The notes under the pieces: model-generated
Databases searched by the model: none
What the model saw: only the letters and a program-made list of their open reading frames with translations
Told to the model about the DNA's origin: nothing
NCBI GenBank assembly: GCA_019828565.1
Contig: JAHDYR010000035.1
Coordinates: 1 to 64,000, forward strand
From: Carpediemonas membranifera
Taxonomy: Eukaryota > Fornicata
Length of the DNA: 64,000 nucleotides
Direction of reading: 5' to 3'
Part shown: positions 38,281 to 47,267 of the stretch, piece by piece
Layout of the letters: every line of letters starts with the position of its first letter
Position numbering within the stretch: position 1 is the first letter of the stretch
Program-made: the position numbers and the translations under genes

Positions 38281-40434
38281 TAATGTGTCCTGCTACTCGT
38301 CCTGCTGTGTAAGCTGAATGTCACAGTTTGTGTCACCCCTTCGAGGAACGCCTAAGCGTGTTGGTGCCTCTACAGAGCACACCTAACACTTCCTAAGAGG
38401 GCGTGAACAACGGCCGTCAAGGCCTAGCTGGTACGCTAGAGGGATCCTATACATGGCCACATTAATACCCCCAAAGTTAGGCTAACCCAGGTCTTACTCT
38501 TAGGGGCCCTTTGGGTCCCAGGTCTGCCTGGCACCTACAAAGCCTTGCCCTGCACGCTGCTGTCAGGGACCTTCCGTACGTTTCCCCTCTCCCCCGGGTC
38601 CCCTAGGGAGGTCCTGGAGTTTCCTCGACCCGCTCGCCATGTTTCAGGCACCCGCCAGGGCGGGGTCGGGTCTAGAGTTCGCCGTACCAGCTGGGCCGGG
38701 TTAGGAACCCACCGACGCCGCGTAGGTAGACTTCCACGGACTTGCCGGCTGCGTTCGGGCTCATCTAGCGCTGTCCGATGACGTTGTCGGTGGGAAACAT
38801 TTTAATCTCGACACAATGGTGTCGTAATCATCAACTGATTAAATGATAAGGAGTCTACGACACCGATTTCACTCCAGGTTCCCATTATCGGGGGGAGCTC
38901 CCAGGGGCGGTTGCCACGTCTTCCAGTGTTCCTGGCTAGGCGCCGGGCCACATCAGGATGGCCCTGCCTTCCCGGCAGGTTACCGACGGAGTGGGTAGCT
39001 TCTTGCGTCATCCAGTACCTCCGCCAGTCTGCCATGCATCATCCTCCTGGTGCGCCCCCACTGTGTGGGGAGGGGGTACCCCCTTGCGCGCCGGAGGGAT
39101 GCGCCGGACTGCTTGTCCGGACGCTTGCGCCCTACTGGCCCAGCTGTTTTGCCAGGCCTTCCCTATTTCGTGCTTGTTGTATGCGATTGTCCCTTAAGGG
39201 TCCTTTGCAGCCTTCCCTCCGCCTGGCGCTACCGGAACATGTGGTGTTGTCCTCATTGGTTCCGGGCCCGCTGCGCTTGGGGTCGGTGCTCGGGCCACCT
39301 TTCCAGGCCGCCCTGTGGGTTGGGCCTGTCCCCTCTTGGTGGTGGGGGAGTTGTTTCAAGTGTGGTGCAGGCATCAGAGTGCTCCCTTGCTGCGTGGGTT
39401 GGGTTGGGTGTGCGGCCGGGCGCTACCGGAACATGTGGGGGGAAAACACCTCCCGCCGGTTCCAGGAGTGTTCCGCCCTGTGCCTTGTCTTCACCCAGGG
39501 CCTTCCTCCTAGGGGTCTGGGCCTGTTTTGAGGTTCATGAGGGCCTTTTTCCCGCATAATAGACCCTCCTTCACTGTTTCATCCTCCTGTTGCAGTAGCC
39601 AGTGGAGCTCCAATATGGCCCTGGAGTTATACCACTCCCCATCTGGGCCGTGCCGCAGCCTACTTGCCATGGTGTGTGTTGCCGCAGCTTCCCAGCACTG
39701 CTCCCACCCACTTGGGCGGCCGACGCCCTGGCACTCCGCTATGATGTGGCTTTGTGTTCCTAGCGGTTGGTCTTCCAGCCACCCGGCTACTGCCACTAGC
39801 GCCTGCGCCTGGGGGGGGGGGGGTATAGTTGGAGGTAGTTGATCAATTCGCGTTCGGCTGCGAGTGTGCATATCGGGCATATTCTTTGGATACGGTCGCA
39901 GAGCATTTCCTGCCCAGGGTACCTCCTGCTTATGATGAGCGCGGCTCCTCGAGTTGTGTGGCTGTTGCTAGCGGAGGGGAGCGTGTTGGAGGCTGTTGCA
40001 ACTACCCTCTTCAGCTCCCTCCTGAGCATCATCTCCCCTCTGATAATCTTTGGTTTCTTGGGTGCTCTCCCGCCTGCCATTGTTTGCATTGCCTCCGCAG
40101 CTAGCACTTCGGCGGCCGCCTTGGCTGTTCGGCTACCTTTGGTGACGATGTCTCGTGCTGTCATCTTCCATCCCCCGGCTATTGCTCTGGGTCTGGGTCC
40201 GTGAAGGTCGCTAGGGGCCAGATCTAGTACGTTGTCTGCCCACTTGTTCAGCTTTCCGATAACGGACTTGGGGTTCGCTCTTCCCCAGTCGAAGTCCGCT
40301 AGGGGCGATGGGCGGTCAGGGTCCCGGGCCGATTCGCGGATTCTAACCGCTCTTACACCCATGTCCGCTTCCCAGCACATCCATCCCATCATCAGGCGGG
40401 CGATACCCCCTCCACCGGGTCCGGTTCCCGCCAT
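38280..40434 (-). mobile_element. 5'-truncated LINE fragment with long 3' UTR
   Basis: Only the C-terminal coding end (39509-40434) and about 1.2 kb of non-coding 3' sequence remain. A simple-repeat stretch (agaag)n at the left edge could be the tail. The coding end has the Cys/His motif of LINE RT proteins. Open frames within 38545-39559 on + have no recognisable domains. Confidence 0.5.
39509..40434 (-). pseudogene. C-terminal fragment of a LINE RT protein
   Basis: Two frames (40434-39796 and 39880-39509) join across a run of twelve Cs on minus (39811-39822). Together they give a Cys-Cys-His-Cys motif, CPIC...THIIAEC-like (CPIC before the run, SHIIAEC after), comparable to CPLC...THLAKC at the end of the complete LINE RT at 8148-10254. 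The RT domain itself is missing. The C-terminal tail (YNSRAILELHWLLQQ) has no other recognisable features. Confidence 0.5.
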
Positions 40435-40687
40435 GAGTCCTCGCCAGTCGTTCCAAAGCCTTCTGCCTCCTGGGACTTCACGCGAGTGCGCGGAGTCGAC
40501 TCGCCGAGTCGGCGAATCAAATCAATCAGAGCGGGAGTCGGTTTCGAGTCATCCCCCGAGAACCTGTCCGTTCTAGGGCCTCCTTTTCTTTTATGTCCCA
40601 GAATCCTCAGACATCGCAGTCCTTCATGTCCGTAATATCCTCCGCGGTGCTTGGCCGCTCTTCCTCCGCGCAGGTGAGGCGGGCAAT

Positions 40688-41570
40688 ATGGACCTCGAGA
40701 AAGGGTTCTTCCAAGTGCCGCTCGCCGAGGGTGAGTGCAATCGGTTCGCCTTCCGCCTGGGTGATGACGTCTGGCGCTTCAAGGTGCTGAGCATGGGGTC
40801 TTCCACCTCTCCGGAGGCCTTCACGATGCTCACCCAGCCGGTCGTGGGTCTAGTGCGGGCCCTCGGCGTCTCCGTCGACCACCTCATCGATGACGCCGCC
40901 GCAACGGATACCCACGTGGCGATCGGCGCATTCCGTCTTGCGGGGTTCGCCGAGTCGGCCCGGAAGACCAGGCAGCCAGCCCACCAGGTCGTGTTCCGAG
41001 GGTTGGAGTGGCAGGCGGACCCGGAGCAGATGGTCAGGCTGCCGGCGGATAAGGCAGAGTGCCTGGTCCAGGCACTGGAGGATGGCTACGTCCCGGCGCT
41101 GCCCTCAGCATGCAGGAGGCTCGCACGCTGCTAGGCAAGTTGGAGTTCGCTTACTGGGCCTACCCGATGGTCCGCGTCTGGGCAGCCCCCATCAGACACT
41201 GCCTAGAAGCGACTGAAGCTGGTCACAGGACGCGTGCCAGGGTCCACCTCGACGAGTTTGCCAAGGCAGCGGCGGCTATGATCGTAGACGCGGCGAAGGC
41301 AAACGCCTGGCGGCGCCTAGCCGTCAGGCCGCTCGGCCTTGTCCTGGCCACAGATGCTTCGGATGGCCAACTCGGAGCGATCGATCTTGGGACTGGTATG
41401 ATGGCCCAGGAGGGGGCCGACCCCGACGAGATCATCGCGGCGAAGGAGGTGCAGGCAGTCTCCATGGCGCTCGACCGTCTCGACGTCCGCCCGGGCACCA
41501 GCGTAGCGCTGTACATCGACAACACCAACGCGTATCATGCGCTGAGGAAGGGGTTCACCAAGTCGTCCCC
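40688..41570 (+). pseudogene. DIRS-like RT-RNase H fragment cut by element D
   Basis: Begins inside RT motif A (MDLEKGFFQVPLAEG). It continues with VLSMGSSTSPEAF (motif B) and LIDDAA, where Y-x-D-D is expected. A palm/thumb stretch and a one-base shift near 41095 follow, then RNase H with LATDASDGQLGA, AKEVQAVSMAL and YIDNTNAYHAL. The alignment style (LPADKAE...EARTLLGKLEFA) is DIRS/pararetrovirus-like. The coding sequence is truncated at 41570 by the LTR of element D. No 5' part was found. Confidence 0.65.
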
Positions 41571-41655
41571 TGTAGCGATGAGAGGAGAGAGAGGATTTAT
41601 AGGGTTTGACCCGGGACACAAAATTGGATAAAACTAATCGACCCGAAGGTCTACA
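41571..41655 (-). repeat. 3' LTR of element D (85 bp)
   Basis: Bounded by TGTAG...CTACA (perfect 5-bp terminal inverted repeats), directly after a hairpin-PPT on the minus strand. No second copy is in the window because the 5' side of D is lost, so the outer boundary is inferred from the TG...CA ends and the break in the RNase H frame at 41570. Confidence 0.65.
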
Positions 41656-41683
41656 CTACCCCCATGATGTTGGTAGGCATCAT
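41656..41683 (-). promoter_or_regulatory. PPT and adjacent hairpin, element D
   Basis: On minus: ATGATG-CCTACCAA-CATCAT (41683-41664) followed without gap by GGGGGTAG (41663-41656) and then the LTR start TGTAG. Confidence 0.65.
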
Positions 41684-41818
41684 CTGCGTCTGGATAGTCA
41701 GAACTTTGATCCAACCCTTAAAGTGCACGACTCTAAGTTCGAGTCATCGCTGAACGAACGTATGAAGGGATGAAGTTGGCGAAAAACTGAAAGTGGGCTC
41801 AGTTCGTTGGCCGCCCTG

Positions 41819-41940
41819 TGTGGTTCAATGGGTGTTGAACTTTTACTGAGGAGAAGACTCGACACAAGGGTGTCGAGGAGAAACTCCTTGACTATTAAAT
41901 ATAACGTAAATCTGTGTAACTTTGGGTAGGACCCACAACA
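41819..41940 (-). repeat. 3' LTR of element A (122 bp)
   Basis: Identical to 58309-58430. It contains the dyad CTCGACAC-AAGG-GTGTCGAG at 41858-41877. TG...CA termini. Confidence 0.95.
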
Positions 41941-41967
41941 CTGCCCCTCCATGCCTGGTATAGGCAT
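41941..41967 (-). promoter_or_regulatory. PPT 1 and hairpin, element A
   Basis: On minus: ATGCCT-ATACC-AGGCAT hairpin (41967-41951) directly followed by GGAGGGGCAG (41950-41941) and the LTR. Confidence 0.75.
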
Positions 41968-41985
41968 GACAGAGAGACTTGACGT

Positions 41986-42110
41986 TGTAGCCTTATGGCT
42001 AGGGAAAGATTGTTTTAATATAAGAAAACCCATGATGTGGTGAATATGGTCAATACTATATAAATCTATGAAATGGTAATCCTATGTAACATTGGGTAAG
42101 ACCCACTGCA
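41986..42110 (-). repeat. 3' LTR of element B (125 bp)
   Basis: Identical to 52524-52648. The minus-strand start, TGCAGTGGGTCTTACCCAA, is related to the LTR start of A (TGTTGTGGGTCCTACCCAA), so A and B are sister families. Confidence 0.95.
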
Positions 42111-42136
42111 CTGCCCCTCCAGTGCCCGTAAGGCAC
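42111..42136 (-). promoter_or_regulatory. PPT 1 and hairpin, element B
   Basis: On minus: GTGCC-TTACG-GGCAC (42136-42122), one base, then GGAGGGGCAG (42120-42111) and the LTR. Confidence 0.75.
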
Positions 42137-42208
42137 GACCTCAAGCAACGCATATATATGGTCGGCAATAGCCGATGAGGATTAGTGAAGTGACAACCGC
42201 TTCGAACG

Positions 42209-42302
42209 TGTCATGACGACCTCATTTAATGATCAGTCTTATTTGGTCAATGATCTCAAACCTGCTTCTAAATTTCACTCTCTCAATTGTTTGGGTACCA
42301 CA
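42209..42302 (+). repeat. 5' LTR of element C (94 bp)
   Basis: TGTCATGACG...GGTACCACA, identical to 46459-46552. Confidence 0.95.
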
Positions 42303-42310
42303 GTAATTAC
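42303..42310. promoter_or_regulatory. Palindrome at the primer-binding position of element C
   Basis: GTAATTAC directly follows the 5' LTR and lies 3 nt before the gag-pol ATG at 42314. Confidence 0.6.
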
Positions 42311-42313
42311 TGC

Positions 42314-45300
42314 ATGCATTTACCTGAAACAAAACTCAACAACGCCCCGTTCCTGCGAAAGGCCACCACCAAGTCGTGGTATACTTTCCGTCAAGACTAC
42401 GAGCAGTATGCTGCCCGTGAAGCCGATCCGATCGTTGCCTTTGACCTAATCGAAACGCAGGTCCTAGAGGTTCTTAAGATCCGAATCCCTGAACTTGAGG
42501 GGTTCCTTGAGTACGCTAATGAAACGCCGGATGAAGAGCCGGCCGATACCTCTGAACTCAACGAGGCCTTTATCACCATGGTAGACGAGCTGATGCAGCC
42601 TCTGGATGAGGTGGACGCTTTAGATCGCTTTAAGGACTTGTCGTGCGGCTATGAGGGTAACCTCATTGACAACATGGCCGCGTATGCCCTGGCGTATAAG
42701 CGTCAAGTTCGTAACTGTTGTAAGGTTCGGCCCACGGAGAAGCTCATCGTCGATGCCTTTGTTGCTGGCATCAGGTACGGTCGCTTGAAGGAGCGAGTGA
42801 ATGCTAAGAAGGCGAAGACGCTTGACGAGACGATCGCCGAGGCATTCATCCAGGCCACGGAAGCAGAGAAGGCTCGCAGAGAGCACCAGCGTGTGGAGCG
42901 AGAGAGTGCGACCTCCGCAACGATGACTAAGGCTAAGGAGAAGTCCGAAACTGCTTGTGAGTACTGCCAGCGCAAGGGTCACACTGCTGATACGTGTTGG
43001 AAGCGTAAGCGTGACGAGCGTGAGGGAGTAAAGGGGCAGAAGTACGTTCATCTTAATGCTTTGGTCGCGGAGGACCGCGACAACAGACCCATTGGCGAGG
43101 TGGGCATCCTGGGGAGAGTGTTGGCGTTCCTTTATGACACAGGGGCCTCTGCCGACTTTATATCCCAATCCCTCGTCAAAGAGCTCGGCCTAGTCGTCGA
43201 GCCCGACCATGCTAAGGTTAAGCTGGCCACTGGTACGATTTACAACTCACCCGGCATTGTTAAGTTGAGTGCAGATTTTGGAGTGTTGCCATCTACTGGG
43301 CGGAGAACTCAAGCTGCTCTCAATTTGCGGGTGCTACCCGGGCTGAAGCCGACATTAGTTATGGGAATATCGACATTAAGTGCGTTGGGGCTAATCACGA
43401 TCGTCAAGCCGACGATGGAGAATTCTGGAGAGCCACACTTCGCGGAGCTTGATGAAGATGAAGTAGACGAGACGTTATTTACCCTTGCTGAAGCGGAGCA
43501 CGAACTACAGATACGTAGCTTCCCTGAAGAGACTAATACCATCCTAAGCAAGTACAAAGACGTTCTCGGCGACATTTCGCAGCCAGCAGACGTTCCACCC
43601 TTCGAACTGGTTCTTACAAACCAGAAGGTTATCAACATCCCTCCATACCACGTCTCGGCTGAAGAAAGAGAGGATATGCAGCGCCAGACGGCGCAGCTGG
43701 AGGATCTGAATGTGATTGAGGAGTCTACGAGCAACTATAACAATCCTACGGTGCTTGTATGGAAGCGCGATCGCACCCGCAGGCTCTGCTTGGACTTTCG
43801 GCGCCTTAACGACGCGACGGAGGACTTCGATCACGACCTCCCTATCATTGACGATCTGGTAGCAAGACTAGAGGGTAAGACCCTCTTCGCTAAGCTGGAC
43901 CTAAGCAAGGCCTTTCACCAGATTCCTATGACCAAGAGCTCACGCAGACTAACGGCGTTTACAGTTGGGAAGCGTAAGTACCAGTACAAGCGTTTAGCTT
44001 TCGGACTCAAAGGGGCCGCAGCCTTCTGTCAGAAGACCCTCGAATCCGTACTGGGCGATGCACTGTGGACACGGTGTCTCGCATATGTAGACGACATAGT
44101 AATATTCGGAGAGAACCAGAGAGAGTACCTCGACAATCTGGACTATGTCTTGAGAAAGCTCAACTCGGCCAAGTTGAAGCTGAATCTGTCCAAGTCTGAG
44201 TTCGGACTGACAGAAATAGAATACTTGGGCTGGCTTGTGAATGGCGACGGCAAGCGAATCGCGCCTGACCGCCTAGAAGGCATCGACCGCCTAACCAGCC
44301 CGAGAGATGTTGCCGGAGTCAGAACCTTACTCGGGTTCACGAACTATTTTAGCCATATGATTCCGAACTACGGCAATATGATGGAGCCAGTCCTGGCTCT
44401 GACGAGAGCCAAGGAAGAGTTCCGTTGGGAGAAGGCCCAACAAGATGCCCTAGTCGACATCAAAGCGACCCTATCTCAGAACAACATGTTAAGTCACCCC
44501 AAGCGTGGCTGCCAATTAATCCTACAAACCGACGCGAGTGACTACGCTGTCGGGGCAGTTTTGTTACAGATCGAAGACGGGGAGGAGCGTCCGATTGCTT
44601 TCTATTCCAAGACACTATCGGATGTTCAAAGAAGGTGGAGCACCTATGAAAAGGAAGGCTTCGGCATTTATTACGCTATGATCAAGGCCGAGCGGTTCCT
44701 AGTAGGCAGGCCGTTTACTGTGAGAACGGACCACCGGAATTTGCTGTATATCGCGACAAGCACGAACGCTAAGGTAACTAGATGGCGCATGGCACTGGAA
44801 AGGTTCGACTATTCCGTCGTACACGTGCCTGGTCAAGCGAACGGTGCTGCCGACGCGCTATCTCGCCTATGCGGTGCAACAGTCGAGGCAGATGATCACG
44901 CCACGTGGATCTCCGAGGTTCACGGAGGCATACACGGCCATCTCGGAGCGAGAGCGACGGTGAACAAGCTTATATCGCTCGGTAGGAGGTGGAGGGGCAT
45001 GTATAAGGACGCAGAGGAGTTTGTCCAGTCGTGTCCTGTGTGCCAGGTCACGCGCAAGACGGCCAAGCCCGTCCAACACTTGCGCCACCGTACGGCAGGT
45101 CGCCTGCCGTTTGATGTCGTGCAGGTAGACACGATCGGACCCATCGCGGAGAGCGAGGGTCTGCGGTACGTGTGCGTGTTAATTGACACGTACTCGAAGC
45201 TAACTATGCTGGTCCCCACGCGTTCGACGGACGCAGATGCCGCGGCAGGGGCAATTTTGGCCTGGGTGGGTCACTACGGAATTCCCCGGGTGATTCACAG

Positions 45301-46150
45301 CGACGGGGGCAGCCAGTATAGAAATAAGCTGATTGACGCTCTAATGGAAAGGCTCGGGTCGCAACATCACGTCGGCACGCCTTACCGCCCGGGTTCTCAA
45401 GGAATAGTTGAGAGGGTCAACGCCGAGGTTAAGAGGCATCTAGAGACGCTAATGCTCGATCTGCAGGAGTTTAGATGGACGCGGCTACTACCTTTGGCTC
45501 AGTACATCATTAATTCAACATCTGTGGCCAGGACAGGCCTATCGCCACTGAATTTGCTTTATAACCAAGACGTGGTCGTAAGACCAGAAGAGATCATGAG
45601 CAATGAGAGCAAGATGCCATTTGAGGCCTTCAAGCGCAGCCTGGAACTACAGAGAGTCATCCAAGACCAGGCGCTGCAACAACAAACACCATCAGAAGCA
45701 TCACACGTGGCCCTATCGAACAAGCCAGTGCTGGTAACGACCACTGTCGGCCGCCGCACGAAGCTGGCTGGGCCAATGTGGTGCCAGGGACCCGCAGAGT
45801 CGCCGAACGTTTACTACGTGGAGAACCTGACGACAGGCGTAGTGGCTAAGGTCCATGCCGAGCGTCTAAGACATTTTGAGTCTGACGCGACAAGGGCTGA
45901 GTTGACACGGCTCGCGGCCCAGAGAGTTGACGAATATGTCGTAGAAGCGATCGACTCTCACAAATTTGAGGACGGCGTCCTTCACCTACATGTGCTGTGG
46001 GAGGGGTACCTCGAGGAAGAGGCGACATGGGAACGCTTCAACGCCGACCTTGATGAACTTAGGGCGTTTGAGGAGTACCTCGCAGACAAACCGAGTTTGC
46101 GCAGAAAACTCCGAGGTCAAAGGAAATTAGCTTCCTATAGGCAGCGCTAA
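42314..46150 (+). CDS. gag-pol: Gag-Pol polyprotein of element C (chromovirus)
   Basis: About 1,278 aa from the ATG at 42314; codons upstream to 42287 lie in the LTR. Order: helical capsid (~1-200), zinc knuckle CEYCQRKGHTADTC, protease with DTGA (FLYDTGASADF), then RT with KLDLSKAFHQI, AFGLKGAAAFC and YVDD. RNase H has QTDASDYAVG and TDHRNLLY. Integrase has an HHCC zinc domain, Asp in VQVDTIGPI, Asp in IHSDGGSQY and Glu in GIVERVNAEV. The C-terminal chromodomain reads VVEAIDSHKFED...LHVLWEGYLEEEATWE. No frameshift separates gag from pol, so Gag and Pol would be equimolar unless processed or regulated otherwise. Confidence 0.95.
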   Translation: MHLPETKLNNAPFLRKATTKSWYTFRQDYEQYAAREADPIVAFDLIETQVLEVLKIRIPELEGFLEYANETPDEEPADTSELNEAFITMVDELMQPLDEVDALDRFKDLSCGYEGNLIDNMAAYALAYKRQVRNCCKVRPTEKLIVDAFVAGIRYGRLKERVNAKKAKTLDETIAEAFIQATEAEKARREHQRVERESATSATMTKAKEKSETACEYCQRKGHTADTCWKRKRDEREGVKGQKYVHLNALVAEDRDNRPIGEVGILGRVLAFLYDTGASADFISQSLVKELGLVVEPDHAKVKLATGTIYNSPGIVKLSADFGVLPSTGRRTQAALNLRVLPGLKPTLVMGISTLSALGLITIVKPTMENSGEPHFAELDEDEVDETLFTLAEAEHELQIRSFPEETNTILSKYKDVLGDISQPADVPPFELVLTNQKVINIPPYHVSAEEREDMQRQTAQLEDLNVIEESTSNYNNPTVLVWKRDRTRRLCLDFRRLNDATEDFDHDLPIIDDLVARLEGKTLFAKLDLSKAFHQIPMTKSSRRLTAFTVGKRKYQYKRLAFGLKGAAAFCQKTLESVLGDALWTRCLAYVDDIVIFGENQREYLDNLDYVLRKLNSAKLKLNLSKSEFGLTEIEYLGWLVNGDGKRIAPDRLEGIDRLTSPRDVAGVRTLLGFTNYFSHMIPNYGNMMEPVLALTRAKEEFRWEKAQQDALVDIKATLSQNNMLSHPKRGCQLILQTDASDYAVGAVLLQIEDGEERPIAFYSKTLSDVQRRWSTYEKEGFGIYYAMIKAERFLVGRPFTVRTDHRNLLYIATSTNAKVTRWRMALERFDYSVVHVPGQANGAADALSRLCGATVEADDHATWISEVHGGIHGHLGARATVNKLISLGRRWRGMYKDAEEFVQSCPVCQVTRKTAKPVQHLRHRTAGRLPFDVVQVDTIGPIAESEGLRYVCVLIDTYSKLTMLVPTRSTDADAAAGAILAWVGHYGIPRVIHSDGGSQYRNKLIDALMERLGSQHHVGTPYRPGSQGIVERVNAEVKRHLETLMLDLQEFRWTRLLPLAQYIINSTSVARTGLSPLNLLYNQDVVVRPEEIMSNESKMPFEAFKRSLELQRVIQDQALQQQTPSEASHVALSNKPVLVTTTVGRRTKLAGPMWCQGPAESPNVYYVENLTTGVVAKVHAERLRHFESDATRAELTRLAAQRVDEYVVEAIDSHKFEDGVLHLHVLWEGYLEEEATWERFNADLDELRAFEEYLADKPSLRRKLRGQRKLASYRQR

Positions 46151-46458
46151 TAACCAACGGCTCATCAAAAGCCATTTTGGGGTTTTGCCCAGTTGGTGAC
46201 CGCAGCCTAGGGGGGGAAGAGCAGAACGTTGGAATCTAGTTACTGATATTGGTTATTTCTTATGTTCTACACCATTCTGTGCGCTATTTGTTCGTTTAGA
46301 ACAGCGTTCTTCAGACTATTGTGCTCAATTGCGTTTTTGACTTCACTGGAGTCGGTCTGGCGGGTTTTGCATTTCGCCGGACTTGAACCGTTAGAATTTT
46401 TGCTGACGGTTGGGAGGCACGTTTGAGCTTGTGGACGGTTTGGGATCATGGGGGGAAG
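46151..46458 (+). promoter_or_regulatory. 3' UTR of element C with two polypurine tracts
   Basis: AGGGGGGGAAGAG (about 46209-46221) lies 60 nt after the stop codon, and a second tract, GGGGGAAG with one G more upstream (46450-46458), directly precedes the 3' LTR. An ACCAAC/GTTGGT dyad (46153-46158, 46192-46197) lies before the first. Confidence 0.6.
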
Positions 46459-46552
46459 TGTCATGACGACCTCATTTAATGATCAGTCTTATTTGGTCAA
46501 TGATCTCAAACCTGCTTCTAAATTTCACTCTCTCAATTGTTTGGGTACCACA
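46459..46552 (+). repeat. 3' LTR of element C (94 bp)
   Basis: Identical to the 5' copy and followed by the duplicated gaacg. Confidence 0.95.
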
Positions 46553-46766
46553 GAACGTACGAGAGCCACCAAGTACGATCGAAACAGTCTACTCTATTGG
46601 CGGTAGAGTAGGCTATGTCTGCCCTTCAGGCCTTGATCTATGATCTTAGCCAGTATTATGTAAAGATATGGTTGATACTATTATTCGAATCTGTATCTAT
46701 AAAAATCTTGTGGTACCACTGTATAAACGCGCGCGCTAAGTTAGGTATAGGGTATCTTACATGTCC

Positions 46767-46796
46767 CTGCCCCTCCACGGCCGGAATACGGCCGTG
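46767..46796 (-). promoter_or_regulatory. PPT 2 and hairpin, element B
   Basis: On minus: CACGGCCG-TATTC-CGGCCGTG (46796-46776), an 8-bp stem, running into GGAGGGGCAG (46776-46767). It is the same decamer as at B's terminal PPT, about 300 bp upstream of it once C is removed. Confidence 0.75.
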
Positions 46797-47267
46797 ATTG
46801 TGGCGGTTTGGTTCGGCTGTGCATTTTATGGCACAATGAACCGCGGTTTCGAAAGTTTCACTATACGCGGTATGCAAAGCGCTAGCCAGCGTATAGTTGT
46901 CAAAAATGGGGGTTTCAGCCCTCAACGACGCTTCGTTGGCGAGTTCTCGACGTTTTTTTCTTTTCGGTGCCGAATGAAGGTGCTGCTCTGCGCTACGTGT
47001 GTCCTTCATGAATAACAACATCAATACTTAGTAAAAGCCTTCGTTGCTGCACTGTTTGTGGGATATTGAGGAGTATCTTCACGATTCTCCTCAAGGCTTC
47101 ATGAGCGTCATCGAATCGACCTCCTGCGCCCAGGCTCCGGTCATGATCATGGCTGCTATGGTCTGCGGGTTAGTCAGCTAGGTTGCAGTAGTTCCCATAA
47201 AGTACGATAATTACGTCAATGCATGTAAATGCTGCTTTGAAGGATTTCAAAGCAGCCGTTTGAGGAT
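46797..47267. other. Upstream region of the antisense gene in element B
   Basis: No ORF is supported. TGAATAACAACATCAA at 47009-47024 recurs at 53066-53081, in the equivalent place of element A, and could be part of an antisense promoter. Confidence 0.45.

Larger units (their letters stand above)
42209..46552 (+). mobile_element. Element C: intact chromovirus with a single gag-pol ORF
   Basis: Identical 94-bp LTRs (42209-42302 and 46459-46552) are flanked by the 5-bp duplication gaacg (42204-42208, 46553-46557). One uninterrupted ORF and identical LTRs make it the youngest insertion and possibly active. It lies in B's 3' UTR in the opposite orientation. Confidence 0.95.

Noticed and set aside
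38545-39559. Several + ORFs in the LINE 3' region
   Set aside because: Low-complexity, Pro/Arg-rich and overlapping in all frames; no homology recognised.
46209-46221. Hairpin at both PPTs of element C
   Set aside because: Dyads exist nearby but do not abut the tracts as in A, B, D and Ty3-1, so C was left out of that claim.
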